Source: Uranotaenia lowii
Taxonomy: Eukaryota; Arthropoda; Insecta; Diptera; Culicidae
Assembly: GCF_029784155.1 (NCBI RefSeq)
Contig: NC_073691.1
Coordinates: 122,698,714 to 122,762,713, forward strand
DNA: 64,000 nucleotides
Direction: 5' to 3'
Shown: piece by piece, positions 42,138 through 55,402 of the stretch
How positions within the stretch are numbered: the stretch's first letter is position 1
How the letters are laid out: the number at the start of each line of letters is the position of its first letter
The notes under the pieces: model-generated
Seen by the model: only the letters and a program-made list of their open reading frames with translations
Told to the model about the DNA's origin: nothing
The model's database searches: none
Translations under genes and position numbers: made by a program

Positions 42138-45100
42138 TACCTTGACGAAAAGAACCGACCCCAATCGGTGAATTTGCAGGCCTTTCGTAAACAGATTATA
42201 AAAACTAACGTAGGTGGTATTGAAAAAATTTTAACAGCAGATTGTTAAAAAAATTGATGTGGTCTTAATTTTTTTTTTTTTGTAGCGGCCCACCACACTC
42301 CCCCATACCAAAAAGCTCTATTGAGCCCCCTGGTAATGGACGCTACTGTTCTCAGCACGTCTGGCAGCAAAAAATAACAAACAAAATAACTAATACGCGA
42401 CGCGGGCAAAACATTACTCATGCTGAGAACTCAAAGTTTATAATCTAATGCGGGAAATGCGGCGATACATTAAACTAATTTACACTATGAATCTCAATGG
42501 AAAAAGATTTCCTTTCAAGAGATTCATGTATGTAAAATGTAAAATTTTAGACATTTGAGCTATGGAACATACGGTTTGGGGAAAATTTGGTTCCTTAATG
42601 ATTTTTTCTGTCATATATTGAAAGTATGCAATTTAATATACTGATTGCTATTGAGTTCTAATAACAAGTTGAAACATAAAATTTATTTTGTAAAATGATC
42701 TTTACATTACCAGCTTTCCAACGAACTCATTGAAATTCTAAAAGATATTGAGACACTGAAAACATCTGCTCTTTAAGATTCAAATGGAAAGAATTTTTTT
42801 TTGTGCCGGTCATTGTAACGTGATATTAGGTGCTGTCATAAACTGTTAAATACGAAGAGTTGTTAAAAGTTGTTCGAAAAAGTATGATAAAAATAAATAC
42901 CTTTAAGTTTCCCTAATCTCCTCTAACTCTCAATCAATCATCTGTACAAATTTTATCACTAATAGGTCGGAAATTTTAAATTCATAGTGGAATACAAATT
43001 TTGCGCGATTAATTGTAAATATTTTTTTTTTTTTGCATTTTGATGTCTAATCATTATTTATCAACTGCTTAATTTATAACGTTTATTTAACCTGTTGTGC
43101 ACGTTTAGAAATGTAGCCTTTCTAATTTCGTAAAAACTGAGCAATTCGAATAGTTACTGTTCTGAAACAATGGTGTCGAAGTTAAATAAAAGTCTTATAA
43201 TTTATTTGTTATCGATTTTTTGTCTATCGATGTTATCGATCTTTCTCTTTTTTCCTTCTTTTTCGACTCGAACATCCACACTAAGTTGAGGGCGTATTTG
43301 GAGCCAAATTGCGTAACTCGAACTTCCTCAAAAATGAAAGGGTGGGCATCGGAATACCAAACATAGAAGCAGGGCAGGCAGAGCTTGTTTTTTGCGCCTT
43401 CCATAAATCAAATGGTGCTTCTAAAGCATCGCGCTGTCACAAATTTGACTGCGTTAATGTGTGTGCATGTTTATGGAAGCTAGTGTACGTCAAAGACCTG
43501 CAGCGGGTAATGTTTACAAACAAGCCGCCCCGTAGGTAAGTACATAAGCCAGGCCAGGCATGGCCGAGGTTTCGATAGCTCACAAACAAACCCTCGACGG
43601 TTCGTGTTTTTATGCCGCAATAATTGGGTTTTTAGTTTGTTTACTTTTTGGTTTCTCCTTTGCTACTTTTTGGTTGGTTCGCATCTTTATACGATTTCAT
43701 GTGTACTTGAGCGTTCCAAACGTAGAGGCATATATCAGTCGAGGTTTTTCAATGTTGACGTTTCAGGTAATGGCTAATTTTGTAATAAGAACTTTAGAGT
43801 TTGACGACCTCCGAAAAAGATTTGGGAATCTAAAAAACCTTATTCAGTTCTGATAAGTTTATTGTAGTTTTCATGGCATTCTTCTTGTTTGGATTTCATA
43901 TAAAGTTTGTGACTCTATTAGAACACAACTGATATTATGTGAATAGCACCAAGCCGATTAGCGACAGTTGGACAGTTCAAGCCAACTAGGAAACTCGCGA
44001 TGCGTCGTTATGATTTTCAACGTCGCGACGTATTCGACGTGTCGCTAGTAGGTAATGCTACAATGTTTCTTAGCGCTCATATTTTTATACTCAATAAGAG
44101 GTCGAATGTACAACCTTTTTTCTAAGGTTGCAAATATTACGTTGCACGACGATAATGAATTCTTTCTATCGAGCTCGTTGGTGTATTTTCATCAATGAAT
44201 GAAGCACACCCCCCAAGCAAACGGAAAAGAATCAACGAGAAAAATGCTGAAGAGTTTACGCTTTACTGTTAAGCAGCTATTTCAACTATGCCGACCATGA
44301 ACACTGTCCTGATGTGTCGAAAACGCCAATCAACACCTAAAAATATATCCTCTACTTTTGTTGTGGCAGACTGGTTCAAGTATTTCATAATGGTAAATAA
44401 ATGTCAGGTAGGTAGTTAGTCTCTCTTCGTATTACGCTCTTGAAAAAAAAAAAAATGAGCTACATATTTGAGTAGATTCATGCTTTGTAATAAAAAGATG
44501 CAATCATGCAGGCAACCCGCTCTCTGGAGTAGATATTGCGTACTGCTAAAAAAAATAATCCAACAAACGGAATCGAGTGTGCAGAATTCAGTTAGTATGG
44601 TCAGTGGTATTAGTATGTCCCTGCATGCATCGGTTTGCAACATTTACTTAATTCTGAGGAGAACTATTAAATCGCAGAATGGTATAACAAAATCGGACTT
44701 TTCGTGGATAACTTTTCCTAGAAGTGCAACCGTTGATCAACTATTAAGAGTTCTCTTTACATATTCAACTTGATGAATCACAAAATGTCATCATCCAATT
44801 TGTAGTACCTACTGATTAAATATTTGTCACCTCCACCTCAATATATCAGTTGTTTCTGCGTGATAAGGAATTGGTACTCTTTGCATCATTTTACGGTACC
44901 AACTGTAAAATGCAACTGCAACTAGGTACCTAACTGGTACTTCCATTCGTGTTTGGGACAACGGCGGCGGGGCGGGTGAATGACACATCAAGCTCTTGTT
45001 TTGTCAATTGCTCAGCATTGAGTGACCGGTTCCTTCGAATCGGTCAGCAGCGCCATATTTTGTCCATTTTTGTTGCAACTGCTAAATAAGTTGTTCCAAG

Positions 45101-45940
45101 CTGTGCCAATCTTATGGCAGATATCATCATATTGACAAAACGTTGCATTCTCAAGCTGCTGAAGAATGGAACTAAAGTTCAACGAGTCTAGCTAAACGTA
45201 AACATAGATACAAAACCTGGACCTTGTAGATCACAACCAACCCGCAGGCCAATAAAAATCTCATGGGGAGGATCGAATGATCGTTCAGCTGCCCTATTCT
45301 CGTTCCGTTCACTGGAGCGTGAAGCATTAATTTCATCTCGTGCTGATGCCTTACACTGCTCACACCCATTCCATGAACCTGAACTGCACACACCATGAAC
45401 ATGAACTTGTTTAATGTAAAGTATGGCTTGATTCTGAACTCTGGCATTGAAAAAAGAGGAAGAAGCATGTTTTTAGAAGTTTGTGATATTTGTTCGGAAA
45501 ATTTGTAAAATAAAACAATAATTCCAGTTTTTACATTTTGATTTGTATTCGTTCCAGTTGATACCGATCAAACATTATTTTGATGTCGTTCGTGATAAAA
45601 GTTTTAATTTTATTCAAAATTTTAAAACTTGCAACCATTCTAAATAAAATTAAACACTTTTAAGCACATGAATTTCCCATCGGGTTTTTTGCATACACTT
45701 GCCTTATATGGTTTTACAGGCCGCAGACTAAAAACGATTAAAGCACGAAACTTTGTTGGTTTGCAAGCTTACAAACTTGGCAATAATCTAAAAATTTGAC
45801 ACTGAAGCACTTTAAAAAGAATGCTATTAAATAGTAGTCGACAGCATCTTTTCTAAAGTACTCTTTAAATGCTACCAAAGTATAAAAATAAATCCAATAT
45901 ACACGGAAGAAATTGCATGAGGTTTTCAAATACAGCGTCA
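42138..45940 (-). other. BNIP3 intron 1, middle part
   Basis: About 3.8 kb with short open frames only. GC-richer patches occur at 43260-43560 and 44940-45070 but show no recognisable coding or RNA feature. A weak TA-rich, T-rich boundary at 42270-42290 could be a repeat edge. Confidence 0.4.
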
Positions 45941-45949
45941 TGATTACTT

Positions 45950-48610
45950 TGCTACCAACGAATTGAAAAGCCGCAAATTCGACATCGTAGTGCTTTAAGA
46001 TGTACCCTGGAAGAGCTCCACGGTACGTGCGTTCCGAGATGGTCATACCATTCACCAGAGCTGCGGCAACTTACACGATCCTGGAACAGATTTTATAACG
46101 ATGGAGAAAACGCAGAAGCACGTGATCGGATGGTGGCCGATCGATCTACGAATGTGCTGGTTGAGAATCAAGGGCCGATTCTTCAACATCAGCATCATCA
46201 ACGTTCACAGCCCTCACCTACCGGACACGACAAAACCCTCAGGTTGGCCAGGAGGAGGAATTCAAACAGACAATTGGAAAGTTCAGCGCGCACCAGCTGC
46301 CCAACGAAAACGGCCTAAGATTTCACCGCCTTCAAACGAATGGTCGTTCTTAGTACCTTTTTCCAGTACCGCCTCCCACACAAGTACACCTGAAGATTAC
46401 CGTCACAAACGCAATCATAGATTAACCATGTTTTGAGAAACAACCGGCACTTGTCGGACATCATCGACGTCAGATCCTGTCGAGGGGCCAACATCGAGTC
46501 AGACCACTATCTGGTGATGTTGAAGATGTGCCTAAAACTCTCCGTATTGAACTACATATGAAACCAACGCCCACCTCGGTTGAATATCGTACGACTAAGG
46601 CCACATCAGACTACGCGCAGTCGGTCGAAGCAACACTGCAGGAAGAGGGCGAGCTTGACGAAGTTCTTCTAGAGGACTGTTGGGATACCATCCAAACAGC
46701 CATCAACAGTGTTGCGGAGAACGTCATCGGGCATGTGGAACGAACTTGCCGGAACGACTGGTTCGACGAGTAATGTAGGATGGTGATGGACGAAGAGAAC
46801 AGACAGCCGTCGAAACGTGGAAAATCACCGACAGCGGAAGAGGCAGCGAGTTCGAATTTTCCAGGGAATAAACGCCGGAGGAGGAGGAGGAGCTCGAGGA
46901 GCTGGAGCAGCTACATCCTTCCCAAGTAACACGGAAGTTCTATAAGAAACCCAACGCATCTCGCAAAGGCTTCGTGCCGCAAACCGAAATATGTCGGGAA
47001 AAGGACGGAGGCAACTTAACGGACACTCGTGAGCTGATCAAAGGGTGGAAGCAGTACTTCGATTAACAACTTGAACGACGCACATGCAGGAGACCATGAT
47101 GGTAGGGGAAGGTACAATGATGAAGTAATGCCACACCCAACAATGATCGAAGTTAAGGAGGCCATTCGCCAGCTAAATAACAACAAGTCGGCTGAGAAGG
47201 ATGGCATCACAAGGGAACTCATCGAAATGGGCCCGGACAAGTTGTTCGATTGCCTACACCGGTTGATGGTTCGGATCTGGGCACAGAACAGCTATCGGAG
47301 GAGTGGAAGGGGGTAATATGCCCCATCTACAATAAGGGTGACAAATTGGACTATAAGAACTACCAAGCGATCACTGTCCTAAATGCCGCCTACAAAGTGC
47401 ACAAACAAACAGATTCGTGGGGAGTCACCAGACCGGCATCATCGAAGGACGGTCTACGACGGACCAGATCTCAACATTACGGCAAATCCTCCAAAAATGC
47501 CGTGAACACCAAATCCCTATGCACCATCTATTCATCGACTTAAAAGCCGCATACGACACGATCGATCGTGACGAGCTGTGGAAAACAAGAACAGCTTTTC
47601 CGGGAAGCTGATCAGACTGATCAACGCGACGATGGATGGAACCTCGAATGATTTGTGGAGTTAGTTCGAATCGCGCAGGAGGCTTCGACAAGGCTATGGT
47701 CTATCCTACATGATGTTCAACGTGGCGCTATAAGGTGTTATTCGACGATCGGTGGGCGAAATGCGGGGCACGATTTTCAACAAATCCAGTCAACTTATCT
47801 GATTTGCCGATGACATTGATATAGTCGGAAGATCATCTGTGGTGGTGGAGAAGATCTACCGCAAACTGAAACGTGAAGCGGGAAGCATAGGGTTGATGAT
47901 TAATACGTCCAAGACGAAGTATATGCTGGCCTGCGGATCCGAAACCGACCGAACCCGCTTGTCCAGTAGTAACAAGGTCACGATCAACGATGGTGATCTG
48001 CAGATAATCGAAAACTCTGTCTATGTCGGCTCACTGGTGACCGCATAAAATGACACCAGCCGTGAGATCTGACGGCGAATGATCAGCGGAAGTCGTGCTT
48101 ACTTTGGACTCCATGAGCAACTGCGGTTGAGAAGACTTAGCCCTCGCACGAAGTGTAACCTGTCCATGACGCTCATCAGTTGTTCTCTACGGCCACGAGA
48201 CATGCATGTTGCTCGAGGAGGACCTGTGTACACTCGGAGTATTCGAGCGACGAGTGTTAAGAACCATCTTCGGCGGCGTGCAGGAAAACGGAGTGTGAAG
48301 GTGAAGGACTTCGCGCGACTCTACTGCGAATCCAGTATCCAGAAAGTAGTGAAGGCTGGGCGGATACGCTGGGCATGACATGTTGCGAGAATGCCGGGCG
48401 ACTGTCTTGCAAAACAGGTGTTCGTTGCCAATCCGGTAGGAACGAGACAAGCAGGGGCGCTACGAGCGAGGTGCTTAGACCAAGTGGAGCGTGAGCTGGT
48501 GAATGTGGGATGTTCGAGAAATTGGAGAACGGTTGTCATGCACCGAGTGAATTTCAGGAATTATGTTCGTTGAGTTATGTCGTGAGACGGAAAATTATGG
48601 AATTAAAAGA
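45950..48610 (+). pseudogene. Decayed non-LTR retrotransposon ORF2 (endonuclease-RT)
   Basis: Sense blocks in shifting frames follow the order of an endonuclease/reverse transcriptase protein. Endonuclease: HVIGWWPIDLRMCWLRIKG near 46120 and [29 protein letters not shown] near 47170, [18 protein letters not shown] near 47310, [18 protein letters not shown] near 47445, [18 protein letters not shown] near 47530, FADD-like near 47800. C-terminus: TNKTKYMLA-like near 47910 and VGTRQAGALRARCLDQVERE near 48440. Many stops and frameshifts and no bounded ends: an old copy, probably 5' truncated. Clade is uncertain (RTE- or CR1/Jockey-like). Confidence 0.8.
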
Positions 48611-48628
48611 AATAAAAATATTAAGGTA

Positions 48629-49559
48629 CCGTAATCCGGGGTAATATTGATCACTTTTTTCAATATTTTTCGATTATTTTTTCTGTAAAGGGAAATGTGA
48701 CATGTTTTAGATTTTTAAAACTAGTACTGGACTCCTATGAACGTAAAAAATGAATTCAGAAATTTATTGGACCTCTTTAAATTTGATTTAAAAATCGTTT
48801 TCGTCTCTGTTCAGAATTTGATGCTTTGGGGTGACATTGATCAGTCTTTATTCTGACGGTTTTAACACGTTTTCTTCATCATAAAGGATACAATACACCT
48901 CCATAATATTTCAAAATGCTAGTTTATCAATTTAACCTGGATTTATTTTCAAAATATTTATTATCGAAAAAAGAACTATGATGCTGCCTACATTTAGGGG
49001 CAAAAATAATTATAATTGCTAAATAGTTTGAGCTTCAAAATACAAATGAAATTTTACCTTCACACATTCCCCTTGGCCCTCTCACTAATTCCATTTTTAT
49101 TTTTTCTTCAATGTTGACGATTTGATAGGGTTCCTATCCATTTGTCCAATACGGGCTTACTCTTGGAAAATGTCCTCATTATTTAAATATCGAAAATTTT
49201 TCATTAAATGCCTATAAAAACAGCACTATAACTGATCATATACAAAGAAAAAAAGTTGTTCTTTCACATTAAACAACTCGTTTGCTTCTAAAAGCTTTTT
49301 GGAATCATCAGGAGAGCTGTTCGTTTGCGAGCCTTGAAAAAATAGATAATTTAAGTTTTTGAAATTAGATTTTTTACTAACAGAAAAAAATTTCAAATAC
49401 AAACCAAATTTTGACTATTTGATACTCAATTAAAAGGCTTTCAAATGTAGTAAACAGTTTTCAAGAAATCAAACCATAGACTGAGTTATGGTTGATAATG
49501 TGGAAAAGTTTCTTGTTGGTCAAATTTACCCCGGTGATCAATGTTACCCCGTTTTACGG
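48629..49559. mobile_element. TA-flanked MITE, CCGTAA...GGGGTAA type
   Basis: A 931-bp non-coding element with inverted ends CCGTAATCCGGGGTAATATT and its near-complement ATGTTACCCCGTTTTACGG, flanked by TA (48627-48628, 49560-49561). The interior is AT-rich, with TTTTGGGGTGACATTGATCA repeating the terminal motif. Confidence 0.75.
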
Positions 49560-49631
49560 TACATAGTAGGACATGACCTTTTGTCTTTTTCTCAGCTGAA
49601 AATGATACCTAGATTAACCCTCTAGGCAAGG

Positions 49632-49969
49632 CCCAACCTTGCCTTTAGACAGGGTTTACAAGAATCGGTATAAAACCAAAGCAAGTGATAATTTTTACAT
49701 ATTTTCTGCGCAGAATGTATCAAAATATGTTAGTCTAACAATGCATACGAAAGAAATCTGTCTGAAAAGCAGTAGTCAATAGATACATTATCAATTTGGT
49801 ATCCTCAGAAATCCTTGGTTCATGCGATTTTAAATCTAAGAAACATGATTGGCAGGTAGGTCTAAGAATTATGTACCACCACTCTGGATTGATTTTTTTA
49901 AGAAAACTAGAAATAGAATGAAAACCTTTGGAAAAAAAATTATTAATCCCTGTCTAAAGGCGGGGTTGG
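49632..49969. repeat. MITE-like dispersed repeat, copy 2
   Basis: Direct relative of 13421-13753, with better inverted ends (CCAACCTTGCCTTTAGACAG and CTGTCTAAAGGCGGGGTTGG). Interior blocks ATCGGTATAAAACCAA and TTAGTCTAACAAT are conserved. Confidence 0.7.
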
Positions 49970-51294
49970 AAAACAACGGCAACAACTCGTAAAATGTGTT
50001 AAATATTTACTTGTGATGTAATTAGAAATATCAAAGTTCGTTGAGGTATATAAAAATATAGCTATGAGTAAATCTTAATATGTCTCAGAATTAAGGAAAT
50101 AAATGTTGAATTGTGTTATAAATAACTACAAACGAAAAGTACTGTGAGCCAAGTTCCTTGGCCTCTAATGTAATGCAATGTTTTCTAAAATTGTAAAAAA
50201 CTTATTCTTATGTATGAAGTTTTCCGTAGAACAAAAGTTGTTCGAAACAATGCATATAGTGCTCCTAAACTCAGGGATATAACCAACCGAAAAAAATCTC
50301 AATACTTTTTTTTCTACTATTTTCAACTATTTGGAGTTTTTCTGAGCGATCACATTTTATCTTTTTGTTCGTTCGCACTGCAAGTTTTCCTCTTGTGGGC
50401 CGAACCACGCTAGGCCTACTATTGTGGTGTGGTGGTAGCTACATTTCTATCTGTAGGCCCCTACCCTTCCGCTCATTTTCAACATCTTTCATCTTATTCT
50501 TATCTTCTATCCGTCTATAATCTTTCAATTATTAAATATTTTTTCTCAAAAAATATAAAATTTCACCGATATAGCCGATAAAATAATTGCAGAAAATAAA
50601 TTTTCGGTGATTAACTCTTCATTTTTCTAAAACTTCGATGAAAATTTGAGCCAGAATCTTCTGAAATCGTCATTGAACCTTATAAATTATTCCTTTATTA
50701 GTTTGACGCTCAAACGTAATGACATAAGGTTCATATTAACATCACGGTGAGGGAGACATCTTAATCATTTATGTGAAAACTGAATCACAATTACCACTGT
50801 CAATCTCGATTTACCTTATTATAAATCTCATAAGATACGTCTTGTGAATCACTTTCTTGAGTCCAAATTTTTTTTTTATTCTTATGAATTTTATGGATTC
50901 TTTGAAAAGTCCCAATTAAAAATAGAGGAAGCTGCAGTGTGAAAATAAAATGAACAAATTAATTTAAAAAGGTATACGAAAAACACAAGCTTTTCCATCA
51001 TCAGAAGCTTCTCAGTAGAAATAATTCATTTTAAGTGTTCTTGAGTTGATCTTTTCATTGATAAGTCTGTTGAAATTAATATATATTTTTATTAAATGTC
51101 TAAAATAATTTCAACTTTAAACTATGAATTTCGAAGTTTTCCCATTTAACAGACAATCTGACGAAATATTAGAATACTTGTTTTGCAAAATCCTTAGATT
51201 CTCTTATAAAACAAAACATCCACTTTTAAAGAGGTGTTTATTATAAATTCTCATTTTTTTCGTAGGTCTTTTTTTTTTTTGACTCAAATAAGTA
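49970..51294 (-). other. AT-rich intron sequence
   Basis: No gene or bounded element is seen; there are short runs of T and A and only short open frames. Confidence 0.5.
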
Positions 51295-51297
51295 TTA

Positions 51298-51590
51298 GAG
51301 CAAGTTCACTGGTGTTGGGAAAAAGTGGTAGAAATTTCGACACTTACGGCACATTTTGAAAATTTTGGCATGCAAAAACATTTTCAAGATCTTTGGCCTT
51401 CTAGTTTTTTTACAACACGTGTTGTATTTTCGCATGCTGTAATAGCAATATTTCTATCACATACGGCTGAAATAGAAACAGTGTTGTAAAAAAATACAAC
51501 GCCCCAAGATCTTGAAAACATTTTTGCATGTTAAAATTTTCAAAATGTCAAAATTTCTACCACTTTTTCCCAACACCAGTGAACTTGCTC
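51298..51590. mobile_element. Palindromic MITE with TTA duplication (PIF/Harbinger-like)
   Basis: A 293-bp element whose outer arms (GAGCAAGTTCACTGGTGTTG and complement) pair for about 130 bases. It is flanked by TTA at 51295-51297 and 51591-51593. A 3-bp TWA duplication suggests PIF/Harbinger mobilisation. No coding capacity. Confidence 0.8.
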
Positions 51591-51609
51591 TTATGAGCTT
51601 ACTTGGTTG

Positions 51610-51660
51610 AATAATTCTACTGGATCAAAGCAATCGAAAGATTACCTTTCATCTTCATCC
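51610..51660. repeat. Copy of palindromic repeat arm
   Basis: TACTGGATCAAAGCAATCGA followed by AAGATTACC matches the arms split by the Mag-type element and the copy near 36215. Confidence 0.6.
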
Positions 51661-51678
51661 AACCACGGTATAAGTTTT

Positions 51679-51770
51679 TTTGTTTCGATTATAGTCGGTA
51701 AACGATTATGTGATGGTAAACATTATGGCATTCGCGATTTTATATTAACGTTGCAGTTGGCGGACAGGTA
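51679..51770 (-). mobile_element. tRNA-derived SINE, truncated 3' fragment
   Basis: The minus-strand tail and body of the 34154-34351 family: T run, GTTTCGATTATAGTCG, ATTATGGCATTCGCGA and GCAGTTGGCGGA. The tRNA head is missing. It carries a 20-base internal insertion relative to the other copies (GATTATGTGATGGTAAAC). Confidence 0.7.
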
Positions 51771-54700
51771 TAGAAATACTTGCCAACTTAGCCATTTCAT
51801 AAGCCCAGGACAATATTAGAAATTTCATTATTTTTTCTTAGGGCATACATGAAAGTTCTTTTTCTTGTGAGTGCATGAATCCATACCCATTATAATAAAA
51901 AGGTTTATTAACCAAAATATACAGTTGAAAGGAAGTCAAGTTCAAAAAGGTAACATTTACTTTTTGGGTTATAACTTATTTCCTAGAAAGTTAAAATTTA
52001 GCTCATCAAAATTTACCTGAATAACTCTTAACAATCCCACAAAAGTATCTTCTACCTCTTTGAGATGACGTTTATCCCGAAGCAAGGTTAAGTTTACTTG
52101 AACCGATCAGAATAAAAAGGTACAATTCCTACAAAAAGATATGTGTTATTAGAGAAATTAAGCACAATATATCTTACCATGAATAGAGGAGATTTGAATG
52201 GATTTATTTTCAGCTCGAAAGTTTCTCTAAACCAAGTTCGATCATTCTTTTGAAATTTTAAGTTATAACAATTCATAACTTACCCGGTTCAAATAAACCA
52301 ATTATGAGATTTATGAAAAATCTTTTTACTCATCTGTTGTAACGTAACAGGAGGAGTGGTTTTCAGTTGCCAGCGGAAAATTATCAATCAAATAAAGACA
52401 AAAACAACATTCTCAAGCGTACAGGTTCAAGCGGCTTAACATTCGGACGGGGTGGTCAGTAAGTCACTTAGTCAAAAGGAAGCCGAACAGATAAAGAATA
52501 GTGCAAACACTTGATCACAATAAATATTATTATACTCGCCGTCTGTCCGGGCGAGACGACAATGAGATACGCCCCTCATTCTTGACTTTGGTGTGGTTTA
52601 AATCGCACCAACAGAGTAGAGCGTTAACAAAAGTCGTTGACAGTTTTTGCTTCCTCTTGCACGACATCTGCGAGTGATTTCGCGGTGGGAATGTCCCCAT
52701 GATGAGTGAGAAGGTTTTTATCTTGTGCATATAAACACAACCAGACGCAAAATGGAATGTTGATTATATTCCTGATTATACGCTCGTAAAACCATTTGGT
52801 GTCCTATCTGTCCCAAATGGCACGATTAAGCTTCTCGTAAAGAAGTAGTTTTTGACTGTTTTTTTTTTCAATTCGAAATTGAATTATTAAACCTCAAAAT
52901 TTTACGTTCAACATGAAATTTAAAAAATATATAAGAAGTGATAATAATCGATAAACCGAATAAGAACTGTACCATTTTTAAATTGTCCAAATGTCTGCTA
53001 TCAGACGTTTTTATCAAAAATTTAGGTTATGTATTTTGTTGTCTTCAGAAACAGATCTTAAATTGAAAAGGGCCCTAAAATAGGGTGTTTTGCGAAAAAC
53101 ATAACTCGTTTTGCGAAAGTCGTATTGGAAAACTTTTGATTGATAGGGTTTCAGATAGATAAAAGAGCTCATGCTTGGTTTTACAGATTACAGCTGGTTA
53201 TTTGAAAAGTTCCAGGAATGTTTTTTGACTATGATTTTATAACTGTAATTTCATGAGAAGCATGGAATTTTTATTCGTTAACCCGAATGACTATTGTTTA
53301 AGAGTCTTTAATAAATCTTGCGTCAGCTTTCATTAAGTCGTAAGAAACGTCTTAGGAATTCACAGAAAACTGCTGCAAAAGTTATCAAAACATCTTATAA
53401 ATTTGTATTTCACATATACCTAGAATATGTTGTTCAGGCTACAAATATTGTAAATGGAAAGAAATTGCGACTGGTTTATGTCCATTTTTGTATTTTTTCG
53501 TAGTAAACTAGTTTGTTTACATTTTGTTTCAAACGAAGTAATGGAAGCAAACGCGAGGAATATTAATCATAATAATAAAAATGGAATGTAAATTGAAAAA
53601 CTTGCTTTTCTGTTCAATTACATTCATTTCTAATCTAAAGTGATGAAGTTATTTCGAACGCACTAATCTGGTCACCAATTTGAGTACGAAATCATAGAAT
53701 TTCGGCATATTGAGAACCATATGTGAGGTATATCGATTTTTGCCTTGGTGTTATGAAGGCAAATAATACAATTTCATAGTGAAAATGAAATACTTGCCAT
53801 CTCATGAATCAAACAAAACTTTTATTACAAGCCCGCTAGAATAAGTTATAATTTTCCTATTCGATCTTTATTTTCATTAACTTATTGCAGAGACAATGTA
53901 GGGGAGAGTCAGGAAACTTGATCCATGGGTTGTTAATATTTTACAAAGGACCAATATTTCAGAAAAATGTGCCAAATTATCGAAAACTACTTTCTTGTTA
54001 AATCTTTTTAAAAGTATTATTTAAGAAATTTCTGAATTTTTCGAGAGTTCAATAATTGCAATAAACTTACGCACTGTTGTATACCAGTCGATAAAATTCA
54101 AACAAACATATGCATGGAGATATTATCTACGACGCTTATTCTGAACCCTGATGTATTTATTCAGTTGTCGGATTGTGTTACGTTGTGAAAAAGTATTTTA
54201 ATCAATGTACAGTAATTGGAATTTCCAATCGTGATTCATTTAAAGATGCGTGTCAAAGAAATGGGCAAAATGAAGGATTCAACCTCTGTTAGACTAGGTT
54301 AGTTGAATTTTTTAGATTATAACATTTTCAAGAATATGAAAAGCGGTCGAACCAATATTCAGTAAATGAAAGTTCAGTTGATTACATTTAAACATCGAAG
54401 TTATAATAAGGCTACGTTAGCCTTCAACGTGTAAAAACTATTCCGAATTATCTAACAGGCAGAATGTTTTTCATTTTGAATGTCATGAAAAGTGAAATCT
54501 GAATGTGTAAATACAGTCGGAAATTTCTCGGTAAGGAATTTCATTGAGCTTATAAATTCTTCAAAAGCAATCCTTCTGCGTTTGCAGTGCTATATTATTT
54601 TCATGTTTTTTTTTTTGGTTATCCATTTTGATGTATATTATCTTTGATTTCCATTCGTGCCGCATGATTCAGCACCCGTGTCACGTTGAATAAAATCTCG

Positions 54701-55380
54701 GCAGGTAGATAGGCAGAAGTGTTTTTTTTGTTTCCAAGCTTCAATCACTTCCGTCAACACAACGACGCCAAAACTCGATTCGACTGATGTCACGCAACGG
54801 CAGACGACAAACGGCCAAATGGCACCATTTCCCTGATATTTTTTGGGGCCAGTTCACGATATCTCATCCCAGTTTGTTGTTGGCTTTGCGGTCTGCGGTG
54901 TGAATTTGCGTCTCATCTGTTTTCATATTTCGCTGTCGCTCTACGAGTTCACCCCAACAGTTCGAAGCGATATGACAAAAATGTAAAATCGTGCCCATGT
55001 TTACGTTGAAAAATCATTGTCGACCGGCTAGCACCTCAACACAACGCAACGGAATGAAACACACGTTTCTGTTTACTTGTGGCGTGGCGTGCCGATTGAT
55101 ATTAACTTTATTTTTCTTTTGCTTCGTGTTATCAATAAAGGAAGCTCCACAAAGCTAGGCAAGTTCCTTGATTCCAGAAAATTTCTCGGTTATGCATAAC
55201 ATTTTAAATTGGCATAAATGAACCAGATTAAAAATATATCTGTTTTCTGAAAAAAGTTTTATTATAATGAAATTGAAAACTATTCTATGAAAAGTAAGTA
55301 TGATGGGCTTCAATTATTCAATTGTTTTTATCGTTCAGAGAGGTTTCTCACTTTTCCAGGTTTCCTATTGAAGAAGTACA
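51771..55380 (-). other. BNIP3 intron 1, long gene-free stretch
   Basis: About 3.6 kb. A GGGGAGAGTCAGGAAACTTG end of the 21881-22855 MITE family lies at about 53900 without a clear partner. A GC-richer block at 54650-55090 (CGTCAACACAACGACGCC, ATGTCACGCAACGGCAGACG) could be regulatory. No gene is recognised. Confidence 0.45.
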
Positions 55381-55402
55381 GGTTTAGCTTCGTATCTCGA
55401 TA

